64,000 bases of DNA from Marasmius tenuissimus (lineage: Eukaryota; Basidiomycota; Agaricomycetes; Agaricales; Marasmiaceae). Where the stretch lies: positions 496,001 through 560,000 of the forward strand of contig JAQOTA010000023.1 in assembly GCA_029532415.1 (NCBI GenBank), read 5' to 3'. The notes under the pieces were generated by a model that saw only the letters and a program-made list of their open reading frames with translations, was not told where the DNA came from and did not search any database. Below are positions 8,433 through 18,665 of the stretch, one piece after another. Numbering within the stretch: the stretch's first letter is position 1; each line of letters starts with the position of its first letter. The position numbers were made by a program, and so were the translations under genes.

Positions 8433-10481
8433 TCAGAATCTCCTCATGACAATGATGGAGATGGTCCTGTACCTCAGGGTGAACGTCAACATTCTGATCC
8501 TGATCCTCCGTTCCAGCCTCCTAGGCCACCTACACCAGTGGGTGGACAAGAGCAGACTCCGCCGCCAAGGCGTTCAGGCAGGAAACAGATGGGTACTAAG
8601 CAACCTGATAACGTATTTGGTGAACAACGAGACCCAAATAATCCCTCGCGCATTGTGCGTGATATGGAGAGAAACTCTACATGGAGAGATGCCACGGGTG
8701 ATAGAGAACCCATGGATCCACCTACTACTCGTAGGAGAGGCAGACCTAGAAAAGTTCCTGGGACTAATCGTGCCAGTCTGTCTACCATGTGTAACTCCAG
8801 GGGGAGTCAGCCCGATAGCTTAGTGCAACAATTATCCCAGGAAGGGGGAGTAGGTTTCGTGATTTATCTGTTAAATCGGGCAGTTCCCGTTCATGATGAC
8901 CTCACCGATATGTCTAACGTTCGAGAGTGGACTCTCCATGACATACTGAAGCTACCTGCTGAGCAGCAGAGAGAATGGAAGGCCGCTTGCCGCGATGAAC
9001 TAGAGGCTCTTCGCAAGCGCAAGGTCTTCGAATTGGTTGACCTACCTAAAGGTCGCAAGGCTGTCAAAAACAGATGGGTGTTTGACGTTAAGTCAGACGG
9101 TCGAAAGAAAGCTCGACTTGTTGCCAAGGGTTTCTCTCAGGTCGAAGGTGTCGACTTTGATGAGATCTTCTCACCAGTTGTGCGGTTTGAAACTGTACGG
9201 ATGATGCTTGCATTAGCAGCTCTCAAAAACTGGCACATTCAAGCATTGGATGTGAAGAACGCCTTCCTTTATGGTGAACTTAAAGAAGAGATCTATATGG
9301 ATCAACCTGAAGGTTTCAAGGTTAAGGGTCAGGAAGGCAAAGTCTATCGCCTTCGCCGTGCATTATATGGACTGAAGCAAGCTGCTCTTGAGTGGTGGCG
9401 TGCTCTCAGCTCGTCCATGGAAGTAATGGGCTTCAAACGCCTGACTTCCGATGCAGGTCTCTTCATCTGCAAAGATTGTGAGACTGGTAAAGAATGTATT
9501 GCCTTGATCTATGTCGATGACGCATTATTCCTTGGACCCAACAAAGCCTTTGTCGATAAGAAGAAAGCCGAGTTTATGGCTCGTTGGGAATGCCGTGATT
9601 TGGGAGAAGCTAAGGAGTTCTTGCGCATGCGTATTCGTCGCAAAGGCCGTAAGATCCTTCTTGACCAGACCGACTACTTGAAGAAGGTCTTGAAGCGATT
9701 TGGCATGCAGAATGCAAAAGCAGCAGATACTCCTCTTCCTGCCGGCTATATTCCACAACCCAATGAAGGTCCTGTTGATCCCGAACGTCGCGCTCAATAT
9801 CAATCAGTGATTGGATCGCTTCTGTATATCATGCTTGGCACTCGTCCAGATATTGCCTACACTGTTACAAAGCTTTCTCAATTCTCTGCTAATCCATCGG
9901 AGGATCACCTGAAGAAGGCGCTTTATATTTGCCGCTATCTTGCAGGAACTCCAGACTATGCATTGGTCTATGATGGAGCCTCTGACGGAGGTTTACTAGC
10001 ATTCACTGATTCTGATTGGGCTGCTGATCCTATCAAGCGTCGGTCGATCACAGGCTATTTCTTCAAATTGGCAGGAGGCATCTTCTGTTGGCAATCACGC
10101 GCCCAGAAGACTGTTGCGCTTTCATCCACTGAAGCTGAATACATGGCGCTATCCGACTGTAGTCGTCAAGCTGTGTGGATTCGACAGTTACTCTCTGAAC
10201 TTGGGATTGATATGACTCCTGTTCCCATATGTGGAGATAATCAAGGCTCGATTTTTATTGCCTCTAACCCAGTTCAAGAACGTCGCACCAAACACATTGA
10301 TATTCGCTATCATTACATTCGCTATCATTACATTTGCGAATGTGTTTCAGACCGCAAGGTCGATCTTTTCTTTATTGACGGTGCCTACAATCCTGCGGAC
10401 ATGTTTACCAAGAATTTGGGTCATGTCAAGTTCTCCGCTTTTAGAGAACATCTTGGACTTGAATTTTATTTGTCCGAATAG
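8433..10481 (+). CDS. Reverse transcriptase-RNase H part of the polyprotein (element 1)
   Basis: This is the in-frame continuation after the UGA at 8430, open to the TAG at 10481. It begins with a Pro/Asp-rich linker. The copia reverse transcriptase (RVT_2) follows, with NRWVFDVKSDG, ARLVAKGF, LDVKNAFLYG, ALYGLKQA and the catalytic YVDD near 9510. RNase H carries DSDWA, SSTEAEYMAL and CGDNQGS, then the TKHIDIRYH tail. The tail has a 15-bp tandem duplication that gives YHYIRYHYI. There is no ATG at the start of this part, so it needs UGA readthrough, an intron that removes the UGA, or an internal start. Apart from that UGA it looks functional. Confidence 0.93.
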   Translation, partial: SESPHDNDGDGPVPQGERQHSDPDPPFQPPRPPTPVGGQEQTPPPRRSGRKQMGTKQPDNVFGEQRDPNNPSRIVRDMERNSTWRDATGDREPMDPPTTRRRGRPRKVPGTNRASLSTMCNSRGSQPDSLVQQLSQEGGVGFVIYLLNRAVPVHDDLTDMSNVREWTLHDILKLPAEQQREWKAACRDELEALRKRKVFELVDLPKGRKAVKNRWVFDVKSDGRKKARLVAKGFSQVEGVDFDEIFSPVVRFETVRMMLALAALKNWHIQALDVKNAFLYGELKEEIYMDQPEGFKVKGQEGKVYRLRRALYGLKQAALEWWRALSSSMEVMGFKRLTSDAGLFICKDCETGKECIALIYVDDALFLGPNKAFVDKKKAEFMARWECRDLGEAKEFLRMRIRRKGRKILLDQTDYLKKVLKRFGMQNAKAADTPLPAGYIPQPNEGPVDPERRAQYQSVIGSLLYIMLGTRPDIAYTVTKLSQFSANPSEDHLKKALYICRYLAGTPDYALVYDGASDGGLLAFTDSDWAADPIKRRSITGYFFKLAGGIFCWQSRAQKTVALSSTEAEYMALSDCSRQAVWIRQLLSELGIDMTPVPICGDNQGSIFIASNPVQERRTKHIDIRYHYIRYHYICECVSDRKVDLFFIDGAYNPADMFTKNLGHVKFSAFREHLGLEFYLSE

Positions 10482-10513
10482 ACGCTTCGTGCTCTACTTG
10501 TGCCGCACTTAGC

Positions 10514-10522
10514 GAGGGGGAG
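10514..10522 (+). promoter_or_regulatory. Polypurine tract of element 1
   Basis: GAGGGGGAG directly precedes the 3' LTR. This is the expected site of plus-strand priming. The same tract precedes the 3' LTR of elements 2 and 3, and GAGGGGGAG is also found in element 4. Confidence 0.85.
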
Positions 10523-10780
10523 TGTTGAATCTGGACTACCGGATATATGGACCGTTGTATCGGGCCGCATATATGCTTCAATCGTTTCACTATGATCTAT
10601 GCTATTCCTAGTCACTCCTGTTATAGAAGATACAGCCACCTCTGTATAGTATATAAGTAGCTCTGTATCTACATGCAATACCAGTACTTTTACTACTCTC
10701 GTTGCTGCCTCTAAGCCTATCTCCAGGTGAGCTAGTCTGTCCCATGCTGCCACTGCGTGGGCAGGACCTCTGCCTCAACA
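10523..10780 (+). repeat. 3' LTR of element 1
   Basis: 258 bp, matching 4679-4936 except for one base. The duplicated target CGTCC follows at 10781. Confidence 0.97.
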
Positions 10781-11944
10781 CGTCCACACCAAAGGGTTTA
10801 CCTTCTAATTGAGGTAGCACCTGGACGTGTTACGAATGCGCTAGCGTCTATCAAGAAGGCACCGGAGCTCACGGGCAAAGACACCTTCACCACGTGGGAG
10901 CCCAACGTCTTGGATGCCATCTCGCAAATTGGTCTCATCGGTCATATTCATGCAGCGGATGATACTCGGGATACATCATTTGCGACACGACCCATCGTAG
11001 CACCAGATGAACCGTCAGCGGGATCTTCGAATGAACATATCGAAGAATCCGGGAGATATATGGCGAATGACAGTGCCGTATTGCAGATACTACGGCTTAG
11101 GATATCGGACAACGTTCGCATTAGCCTACCAAGTGCAAATGACAGGGGACTGAGTCGTACGGCAAGGGAGCTTTACGCTGCCATCAAACGCCAGTATGGC
11201 CTTGGGAACAGCGCCATATTCAAGACATCTAGGGACTCTCTCTACGCTACGATGGCGGATGACATGTCAAAGGTCTTGTCCTACACGGAGAACTATCAAA
11301 AACAAGCTATGACTCTAGCCCGAGCCAACGACAATCTTGACTGGAGCGACATGATCCATCACTTCGCAGCCCGACTCCCTGACTCTCCGGTGATCTCCGA
11401 CCTGAAGTACCGTCTCATCAATACAATAGCCACCCAACATTGTAATGTCGACACGTTTAACGAGTCAACCGAGGCCATCACCAACCGAATGGTTACTTGG
11501 TCCTCGAACAAGAACCCCAAGAAGTCACAGAATGGGGGTGCTGAGGAACGGAACCGGAAGGGTAGAAAGAAGTGTTCCACAGACGGCTGCAACTGGTGGG
11601 GAACGGAGAATAAGCCTTGCCCACATCACAAACGACATGCCGATAATAAAGATACCACGACTGCCAATTCCTCTTCCGCTAATTCTACGAATACGTCACC
11701 GAATAAACCGACCGCTAGCTCATCGAAGTCTACTGTAGCCGCAGTAGTTGATAATACAATTCTGGATTCCGCTTATGTCGCATGCACTGTCTTCGGTACT
11801 TTCTCATTCACATCCCGATTCCCATCATCAACGTTTCAATCAACCGTAAGTCTGCTGTTGGCATGCAATTTAGTCCCCTTCTCTTTGCCTAGCCGTCTGA
11901 GGTCTCACTATCGGTTTCCCCAAACTTCAAAACTTTCACAATAA
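10781..11944 (+). pseudogene. Gag-like protein, C-terminal part (UBN2-like, zinc-binding tail)
   Basis: Second half of the frame that starts at 3834, resumed in phase after the CGTCC duplication. It holds a helical Gag core of the UBN2/DUF4219 type: TFTTWEPNVLDAI, then LRISDNVR, then ELYAAIKRQYG and the DLKYRLINTI stretch. After it comes a basic linker and a Cys/His cluster (CSTDGCNWW..CPHHKRH), then a Ser/Thr/Asn-rich tail. No protease, integrase or reverse transcriptase follows. The end of the frame (11795-11856) repeats a block found at 3416-3470, upstream of the first half. A GTAAGT at 11846 could be a splice donor, so the last 30 residues or so may not be translated. Confidence 0.7.
11795..11856 (+). 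repeat. Short direct repeat, copy 2 (partner at 3416-3470)
   Basis: Same block as 3416-3470, here with seven extra bases (GATTCCC). Lies in the 3' end of the gag-like frame. Confidence 0.7.
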
Positions 11945-12290
11945 AATTGAATGAAATTTGAATACAACTGTTTCGGTCTCTCGATCTTTATAGAGGATTA
12001 TGGGGTACATATACATTTAATGACGGACGTATACAGTGACCACTGACCAGTCTCGGGTTACCTACTTGCTACTTTTTCCTGGGTCCATTGACATTCTCCT
12101 CGTCTCCATCCCGATCCTTGCGCTTATTCGAACCTTCTGTAGATCTGTAGCTGTTCAGCAACGCATCATCCACCAACCCTTCGGAGTCACAGATCATTCT
12201 GGGAACTAGAAATGGACAAGGAAGTCAACCGTCAGATGAATCATGATAGATCATAGATCACGAAGAAGGGCAATCGAAAATACATACCCC
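11945..12290. other. Short intergenic gap
   Basis: No supported gene. It separates the plus-strand gag-like frame from the 3' end of the minus-strand coiled-coil gene. The two are convergent. Confidence 0.5.
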
Positions 12291-13115
12291 AGCTTCCCGG
12301 AGATAGCATCGCTGTCCTACGAAGGGCGTGCTGTAATGTACTTCCATGTTCTTGAAGGAAGTTTCTGTTGCTCTGACGACTAGTTTCACCCATCACACTC
12401 TTGTAGGAATTCCAGGCCCTCTGAGCGAAGGTACCCATAACATTGCTAAGGCTTGCAACCTCTTGCATAGCACGTTTGGGCGAATAGCCTTCGTTTTGAG
12501 AAGTCATGGGAGGTTCGAGTGAACCACGAGGACGAGGAACCCGCTCAAAGTTTGTTTCATATTGTGTGACTTTGTCCGTAATCCGCTGCACATTGATAAC
12601 CTGCTGATTGGCCATCCCAAGAATGATGTTGAGTACCGGACCAGCAGAAGCTGCAACTCCACATTCTGCGACATGGATGAGATGAGGAACGTCGGCCAGC
12701 TCGAACCACATGTTCGAATAGGTTAGGAATGAGCGGGTGCGCTCCTCGACCAGTTGTCTGAATAGGCCAAGAAAATCAGAAATGAATCAACGGCTCAATG
12801 AAGGAAAAGAGACTTACTTGACGCTGTTGGTTCTGTCCTGATCAGCTTGAAGATGCTGCTGAACCTGAGCCGTCAAGTTATCGTTTCAGGTCCGCATATC
12901 CTGCAAATCTTGATCATGGCGCTGTCGCACCATCATCATGTGCTGCTCATTGTCCCGTAGAAGTGTTGTTAGCCTGGTATTCTCAGTTCGGAAGTTCTGG
13001 TTCTCCTCGGTCAGGTTCTGTTCTGTTTGACCAAGTTGCTCCAGAGTCACGTTACGCTCAGAAAGACGCTGCACTTCGAGCTTGAGCGTTTGGATACGAG
13101 TCGTTAGCCTGGCAT
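12241..13115 (-). pseudogene. 3' exons of the interrupted coiled-coil gene
   Basis: Minus strand. The upstream exon (about 12818-13115) encodes a coiled coil with the repeated LSERNVTLEQLGQ motif and Glu/Asn/Leu-rich heptads. It is followed by a GTAAGTC donor, an intron, and the last exon(s) from about 12760 to 12241. These begin LFRQLVEERTRSFLTY and hold a helical region (FELADVPHLIHVAECG, QRITDKVTQYETN). The coil exon has one in-frame TGA near 12886, so the gene is probably dead today. The N-terminal part lies at 18252-18407 and 24510-27437, beyond the inserted elements. I do not recognise the family. Confidence 0.6.
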
Positions 13116-13549
13116 TGTTACGAATCTACCTATTGTTTTCCCTTCCCTTGGTCCCCGGGTGCTTTCTCCTCATGTTTTTCTCTTTATTTCCCATGGTTAC
13201 ATGTTCTCACCATCGCATTCTGGCCCCCATATCATTACCTGGTACTACCTGGTGTTCCACATTGTTCCCAGATATTTTCCCAGCACACCATATGGTTTCC
13301 ATCATGACAATGTTTCCACATGTATCCCTTGATTCTTATCACTTGTTCTTTCAGTTTTCCTCTTTTATCTTCGTTCCCATGATATCTCCACAGCTTGGCT
13401 CTGTCATATATAATCATGGACACTTCTAGATAGTTCTCCAGTCTGACAACTTCGTCTCATAGTGCCTGTATCCAGCATGTACTATCATACACTTGCCCTA
13501 CTCAAATCTATCTTCTCTCCTTCACACTCTTGACCCTGTTGGTGGCCTG

Positions 13550-14350
13550 TGTTACATCCATGCATCTTACCCTGGTCTATCTCACCTAGTCACATCACAC
13601 TTGGCTGGTCACATCACCTCCGGACCCATTCCGAGTATTTCCGGGTATTTCCGGGCTATTATTCTAGCTCATTCCAACACTATTCCATCCCCAGCACTCA
13701 ACCCTCACTTCTGTGGTTCAGTCTCTCACACCAAGTCCATCCCCGGAACCTCCACCATTTCCGCCTCCGCTTCCGGGACTACTTCCATTCTTCATTCTGA
13801 CTTATTCTGACTTACTTATCTCCGACTTCCGAGATATTCCCACGCTCACTTATTCCATTCATATCTTCATTCCATCACGCACTCATTCATTTCCGGTTCA
13901 TTTCCCTTCCGGTACATTTCTCCCCGTATTTGACTTCCATATGATACATCAACCTTTCCCGCACTTGACTCACTTATCATTCATTCATTTACTATAACCC
14001 TATATAAGCTCTATACTTCTATCCTGTATAAAAAGACTCGAAATCAACCAGAAATCAACCAGGTTTAAACCAGAAATCAACCAGGTTTCAACCAGAATCA
14101 CCCTGGATCAACCAGGACTCACCTGGATACTTCTCTATCATGTCTTTCCTTCTCTCTCGCAACTTGTCCTCTTAGTCTAGTAGAAGGACAGCTCAGTTCA
14201 TGGTGCTGTTGGCGAAACCTTCAGCTACTGTCTGCTCTAGATCCGTTGCTCCCACACTCCTTCATCATATCTCTTTTCTATCCATCTATCCGACAGCATA
14301 TAAAACCCCATATCTTATCTTATCCCTATCCGATCCGCACGATCCTAACA
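13550..14350 (+). repeat. 5' LTR of element B
   Basis: 801 bp. It carries a TATATAAGC box near 14001 and a TATAAAAA box near 14027. Just downstream of these is a tract of short direct repeats of the type AAATCAACCAG/CCAGGTTT (14040-14115). Confidence 0.95.
14040..14115 (+). repeat. AATCAACCAG short tandem repeats in the LTR of element B
   Basis: At least six imperfect copies of (A)AATCAACCAG with CCAGG/CCTGG inverted units. It lies directly downstream of the likely transcription start in the LTR, so it would be in the 5' and 3' ends of the RNA. The same tract is at 17901-17976 in the 3' LTR. Confidence 0.75.
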
Positions 14351-17300
14351 GTATTTCGAGTCTTTACCTGGACTGAGAATGCTGTCATGACTTCATATCC
14401 GAGCATCCCGGCATCTACCCGCCTTCTCCGAGATTAACTCCGGACTTAGGTCGGTTCTCGCGGTGTTCATTCCTCATTACGACACTTATGTCACTCATGT
14501 TGCCCTCACACCCCTTCTGGGGTTATCCTTCCATTCTATCCGCCACCCATACCTTGTCCCACGTTTGGTTTAGCTCTGGGTTCTCTTCCGGCACTCCCGG
14601 CATATTCATAAATCAACATATACATTACTTTCCCACGCTTTTCTGACATCGGACATTCCATCCTTCCGACATTCATCTCTCATCCCGACATTCACCTCAC
14701 TTCATACATCCCGACAACTCTCTTCCCCGACTCAGGATCTATCCGGGACTTGATAGCAGTACTCTATTCTGTGGTTCTAACCGTTCTTAGCCTGTCTCGG
14801 ATCCGGTCATCTCCACTTCGGACATCTTGACCATTTCTAGTGCACTCTGACCTCGCGCCGTGCTGCACTCTCTACGGTTTCCTTCCGGGACCATCTTTTC
14901 CGGGTTGTTGGCTCTCAGTACCACTTCCCACCTACTCGGAGTTCATTCTCCACTCGGCTTCCGCCATCTTTCCTTCCGGTTTAGCTCTCTGCTTAGTTCT
15001 TGATTCACTCTGACTCCACCGCTCGGATCCGTTGATCTCATGATAGGCAGCAGAACACTCATATCAGAACGACAGCTAGAGTTGGATCCGCGCGCACCTC
15101 CGACTCGTACAGGTGTACTCTTGGAGGTTCACCCTTCCTCTTCCTTTCCCCGGCTTCCGTGCTTTGCTCCGACGCCATCTCATTTGGGGACTCTCCTGCC
15201 TCTGGGCCCGCCTTTTTGGCACTTTTCTACCTTCGGGTATGTCTCTTTATGTCTTTATGACCTCCGGTCGCTTCCGGCCATTTATCGTTCTTTACTATCA
15301 TACTTTTACATCATTTATCTTCAACTTTTACACTTACAACTTTCTTCCATCTTCCTTCCTTCCTTTTCTATACCTTGTCCGAGTTTACCTCCGACATTTT
15401 CGAGTTTTTGGTTGTTCTTGCCATTTACATAATTTTCGGATGTGTTTTCTCTGACATTCGGATATGATTCGGATTGCTTTCGCTTCCACTTCGGAGTTTT
15501 GTGCTTCCGACATGTCTGTATCTTCATTTATCATTTTCTACCGGCCCTTCCGCGCCGCTTCCGCTTTTTTCGCGTTTTTCTCTTCTCTTTTATTTTTCTC
15601 GGGTTACCTTCCACCTTCCGAGTCGTTACTTCCGATTTTTGAAGATTTATTTTCGACTTTTGCTTCCGCCACTTTCCGCTTCCTTCTGCGCTCCTTCCGA
15701 GTTGCTTCCGAGTTTTTCACACTTTTCTCATTTCTTTCATTTTCTCGGGTTTCCTTCCGGCTTCCGAGTCCGCACTTCCGAGTTTTTGAAACTTCACTTT
15801 GTCTTTCCTTCCGGTTTGCTTCCGCGCCGCTTTTTTATCCTTCTCGGAACCTTTTTCTTCCGGGTTGAAATTTTGCCTTGTCAATTTTCGATGTTTTCAC
15901 GTATTTTCTCTTTTTTCCTTCCGCCAGAGGTGTTTCGGCTCCGAGCCTCGGAGGTTTTTTGGAATCCGACATTATTTTTCCGGAATCTTCACTTCGGGAC
16001 CTTTTTCTCCAGTCGGTTTTTTGACTTCATTTATCTCTGCCGTGCGTTGTCCGCTTTTTTGGCAGTCGTTTCTTTTTGTTTTCTTTACTTCTGTTTAGCT
16101 TCTTTTCGGATGCTTTTCAGTACAAATTTCATCTATTCTTTTACCTATTTTTCATACATACTATCATTTTCTCACGCCTATTCACTCTCTTTCAATTCTT
16201 TTATTTTCTCTTCATCCCTCCCTCCCTCCCCACTACGTTGGATAACTCTCAATGGTTCTTGGGGCAAGAACCTTGAGAGGGGGATACCGGTATCATCTCG
16301 CCTCATCTCATGGTCACTCAGATCATTTTAGGTCATTCAGCCACCTTTTTGGCACTTCAGCCACTCTCTAGTCACTTTGACATCTCTTCTTGGCTACCGA
16401 CCTCATCCTCTCCCCAGTTGCATCTCATGCCTTCTGGACTCCTGCTGGACCTTCCCAACCTAGTTTCACACCTTTCATCATTTGTGCGTACTTCACCCAT
16501 ACTGTTGTATTCACATTCTACTTTACTATTTCTATCATTCTATTCATTCACTTATTCACTTCTACCATCCCATCCCAATACTTATCCCAATCATCCACCT
16601 ATTCCCTTCTATCACTTTATCCCTTATCATCCTATCATCACTTCATCCCTTTCACTTTATCATTTCAATCATCTACCCATTTCTTCCATTCACTTTATCC
16701 CTTATCATCCAATTATCCTTCTACCTATCTCTTACCATCCCTTCATCCCTTTTCATCTTATCATTCATCCACATATTTCCTCAATCATTTTATCCCTTCA
16801 CACCTATCTTTCCACTTCATCATTCCTTGTTGGGCTTTTGCCTGATATTCTTACCATTTCTCTATCCTTCATTCATCTTCACTTTTCATGGCCATCACTC
16901 AGGTCAATTATTCACATACATATCCTTTCTCTCTGTTGCTGCACTATTACTTGTGTATGCTATCCAGAACCTTTGGGGACTGGTGTTTACTTCTCTCTTC
17001 ATTTACAAGTTTCACCTTTTCTACCTTTTACCTTTACATTTCATGTCTTTGGTCTGCTTCTCAGCCAAGATTCTTGCCTTTGCATGTTATACATTGTTTC
17101 ACACTTGTAGGCTTATCTTTGGCTGGTTTTTCCTGTTTTCTCTCTTCTCCATACTTCCTTGTTCCTTACTTTCGCGTTTTTCGCCCTTCTTCTCTCTTTA
17201 CTTTATCTTCACTGTTCTGCTTGACTTATGTTGAGTTGAATTGGTGGGGGCTTAGTTCCCCTCTTCCTTTTGTTGTTTTTCCCTGTCTCTTCTTTTCCTT

Positions 17301-17410
17301 ACATCACCCTTCCTTCATGATCACTTTCATACTTCTTTTTTTACCTACATCCTTCATTTGTGGACTACTCTTGATGGTTCTTGTGGGCAAGAACCTTAAG
17401 AGGGGGATAC
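14351..17410 (+). other. Interior of element B, pyrimidine-rich, non-coding
   Basis: Strong C+T bias on the plus strand, especially 15100-17400. The word TTCCG/CTTCCG recurs about twenty times between 15130 and 16060. At 16240-16283 a hairpin (GGTTCTT..AAGAACC) followed by GAGAGGGGGATAC nearly repeats the end of the interior at 17366-17410, where it abuts the 3' LTR. The interior may therefore be a join of two related segments. I find no gene on either strand. Confidence 0.7.
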
Positions 17411-18211
17411 TGTTACATCCATGCATCTTACCCTGGTCTATCTCACCTAGTCACATCACACTTGGCTGGTCACATCACCTCCGGACCCATTCCGAGTATT
17501 TCCGGGTATTTCCGGGCTATTATTCTAGCTCATTCCAACACTATTCCATCCCCAGCACTCAACCCTCACTTCTGTGGTTCAGTCTCTCACACCAAGTCCA
17601 TCCCCGGAACCTCCACCATTTCCGCCTCCGCTTCCGGGACTACTTCCATTCTTCATTCTGACTTATTCTGACTTACTTATCTCCGACTTCCGAGATATTC
17701 CCACGCTCACTTATTCCATTCATATCTTCATTCCATCACGCACTCATTCATTTCCGGTTCATTTCCCTTCCGGTACATTTCTCCCCGTATTTGACTTCCA
17801 TATGATACATCAACCTTTCCCGCACTTGACTCACTTATCATTCATTCATTTACTATAACCCTATATAAGCTCTATACTTCTATCCTGTATAAAAAGACTC
17901 GAAATCAACCAGAAATCAACCAGGTTTAAACCAGAAATCAACCAGGTTTCAACCAGAATCACCCTGGATCAACCAGGACTCACCTGGATACTTCTCTATC
18001 ATGTCTTTCCTTCTCTCTCGCAACTTGTCCTCTTAGTCTAGTAGAAGGACAGCTCAGTTCATGGTGCTGTTGGCGAAACCTTCAGCTACTGTCTGCTCTA
18101 GATCCGTTGCTCCCACACTCCTTCATCATATCTCTTTTCTATCCATCTATCCGACAGCATATAAAACCCCATATCTTATCTTATCCCTATCCGATCCGCA
18201 CGATCCTAACA
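17411..18211 (+). repeat. 3' LTR of element B
   Basis: 801 bp. No difference seen from 13550-14350 in the stretches compared. Confidence 0.95.
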
Positions 18212-18251
18212 GCCTGAGGGGTTTCCCCAGTCATTGGCCTCGTTCTTGACA

Positions 18252-18407
18252 GGCATTATCGGCTTGGAGATTCTGGCTCTCAGCCAGGTCCCGTTCATTT
18301 TGTTGACCAAGTTGTTCCAGAGTCGCATTACGCTCAGAGAGACCCTGCACATCAAGCTCGAGCCTCTGGATACAAGTGAGGAGGAGTGTTTGCTGGGCGG
18401 GAGGGGG
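18252..18407 (-). pseudogene. Middle fragment of the interrupted coiled-coil gene
   Basis: Minus strand. It starts at the GGGGG duplication of element 2 with PPPAQQTLLLTC and runs through LSERNATLEQLGQ to LQADNA, where the solo LTR interrupts it. Its LSERN motif repeats the one in the downstream exon (near 13030-13080). After removing the insertions, LQADNA is followed in frame by RLTTRIQ. A coiled coil with internal repeats is the natural reading. Confidence 0.65.
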
Positions 18408-18665
18408 TGTTGAATCCGGACTACCGGATATATGGACTGTTGTATCGGGCCGCATATATGCTTCAATTGTTTTACTATGATCTATGCTATTCCTAGTCAC
18501 TCCTGTTATAGAAGATACAGCCACCTCTGTATAGTATATAAGTAGCTCTGTATCTACATGCAATACCAGTACTTTTACTACTCTCGTTGCTGCCTCTAAG
18601 CCTATCTCCAGGTGAGCTAGTCTGTCCCATGCTGCCACTGCGTGGGCAGGACCTCTGCCTCAACA
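18408..18665 (+). repeat. 5' LTR of element 2
   Basis: 258 bp, no difference seen from 24252-24509. It differs from the LTRs of element 1 at a few C/T positions (for example TGAATCCGG against TGAATCTGG). The primer-binding site GGTTATGGGCCCC follows at 18666. Confidence 0.96.

Larger units (their letters stand above)
4679..10780 (+). mobile_element. Ty1/copia LTR retrotransposon, element 1 (6102 bp)
   Basis: A complete element with 258-bp LTRs that start TGTTGAAT and end CTCAACA. The LTRs differ at one base that I can see (G or T in GTATCKACATG). It is flanked by the perfect 5-bp duplication CGTCC at 4674-4678 and 10781-10785. The order is LTR, primer-binding site, Gag, protease, integrase, reverse transcriptase, RNase H, polypurine tract, LTR, which is the copia order. 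The only break in the coding frame is one UGA at 8430. Element 2 (same length) and truncated element 3 belong to the same family. The near-identical LTRs mean a recent insertion. Confidence 0.97.
13550..18211 (+). mobile_element. Non-coding LTR retrotransposon, element B (LARD-like, 4662 bp)
   Basis: It has 801-bp LTRs (13550-14350 and 17411-18211) that look identical wherever I compared them, TGTTA..TAACA ends and a perfect 5-bp duplication GCCTG at 13545-13549 and 18212-18216. The 3060-bp interior has no Gag, protease, integrase or reverse transcriptase. Its long plus-strand frames are only Phe/Ser/Leu-rich read-outs of pyrimidine-rich DNA. A purine tract AAGAGGGGGA precedes the 3' LTR. It must have moved with proteins of another, probably Ty3/gypsy-like, element. 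The identical LTRs show recent movement. Confidence 0.93.
13116..18251. mobile_element. Solo LTR (about 469 bp) split by element B
   Basis: The left part 13116-13549 starts TGTTACGAATC and the right part 18217-18251 ends GTTCTTGACA. The two are flanked by GGCAT at 13111-13115 and 18252-18256, a perfect 5-bp duplication. Removing it (with element B inside) restores the coiled-coil frame of the host gene in phase. The lack of an internal region means a solo LTR left by LTR-LTR recombination. Its family is not identified. The TGTTA start suits a Ty3/gypsy-like element. Confidence 0.75.

Noticed and set aside
8429..8524. Intron that would remove the UGA at 8430
   Set aside because: GT..AG and a length divisible by three are present, but the donor GTGATC is poor, no clear branch site was found, and the flanking sequence reads as coding linker. 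Kept only as an alternative in the UGA finding.
15040..17661. Long plus-strand open frames inside element B (up to 285 residues)
   Set aside because: They are Phe/Ser/Leu/Pro-rich read-outs of a C+T-rich tract, open in several overlapping frames at once, and hold no domain or motif.
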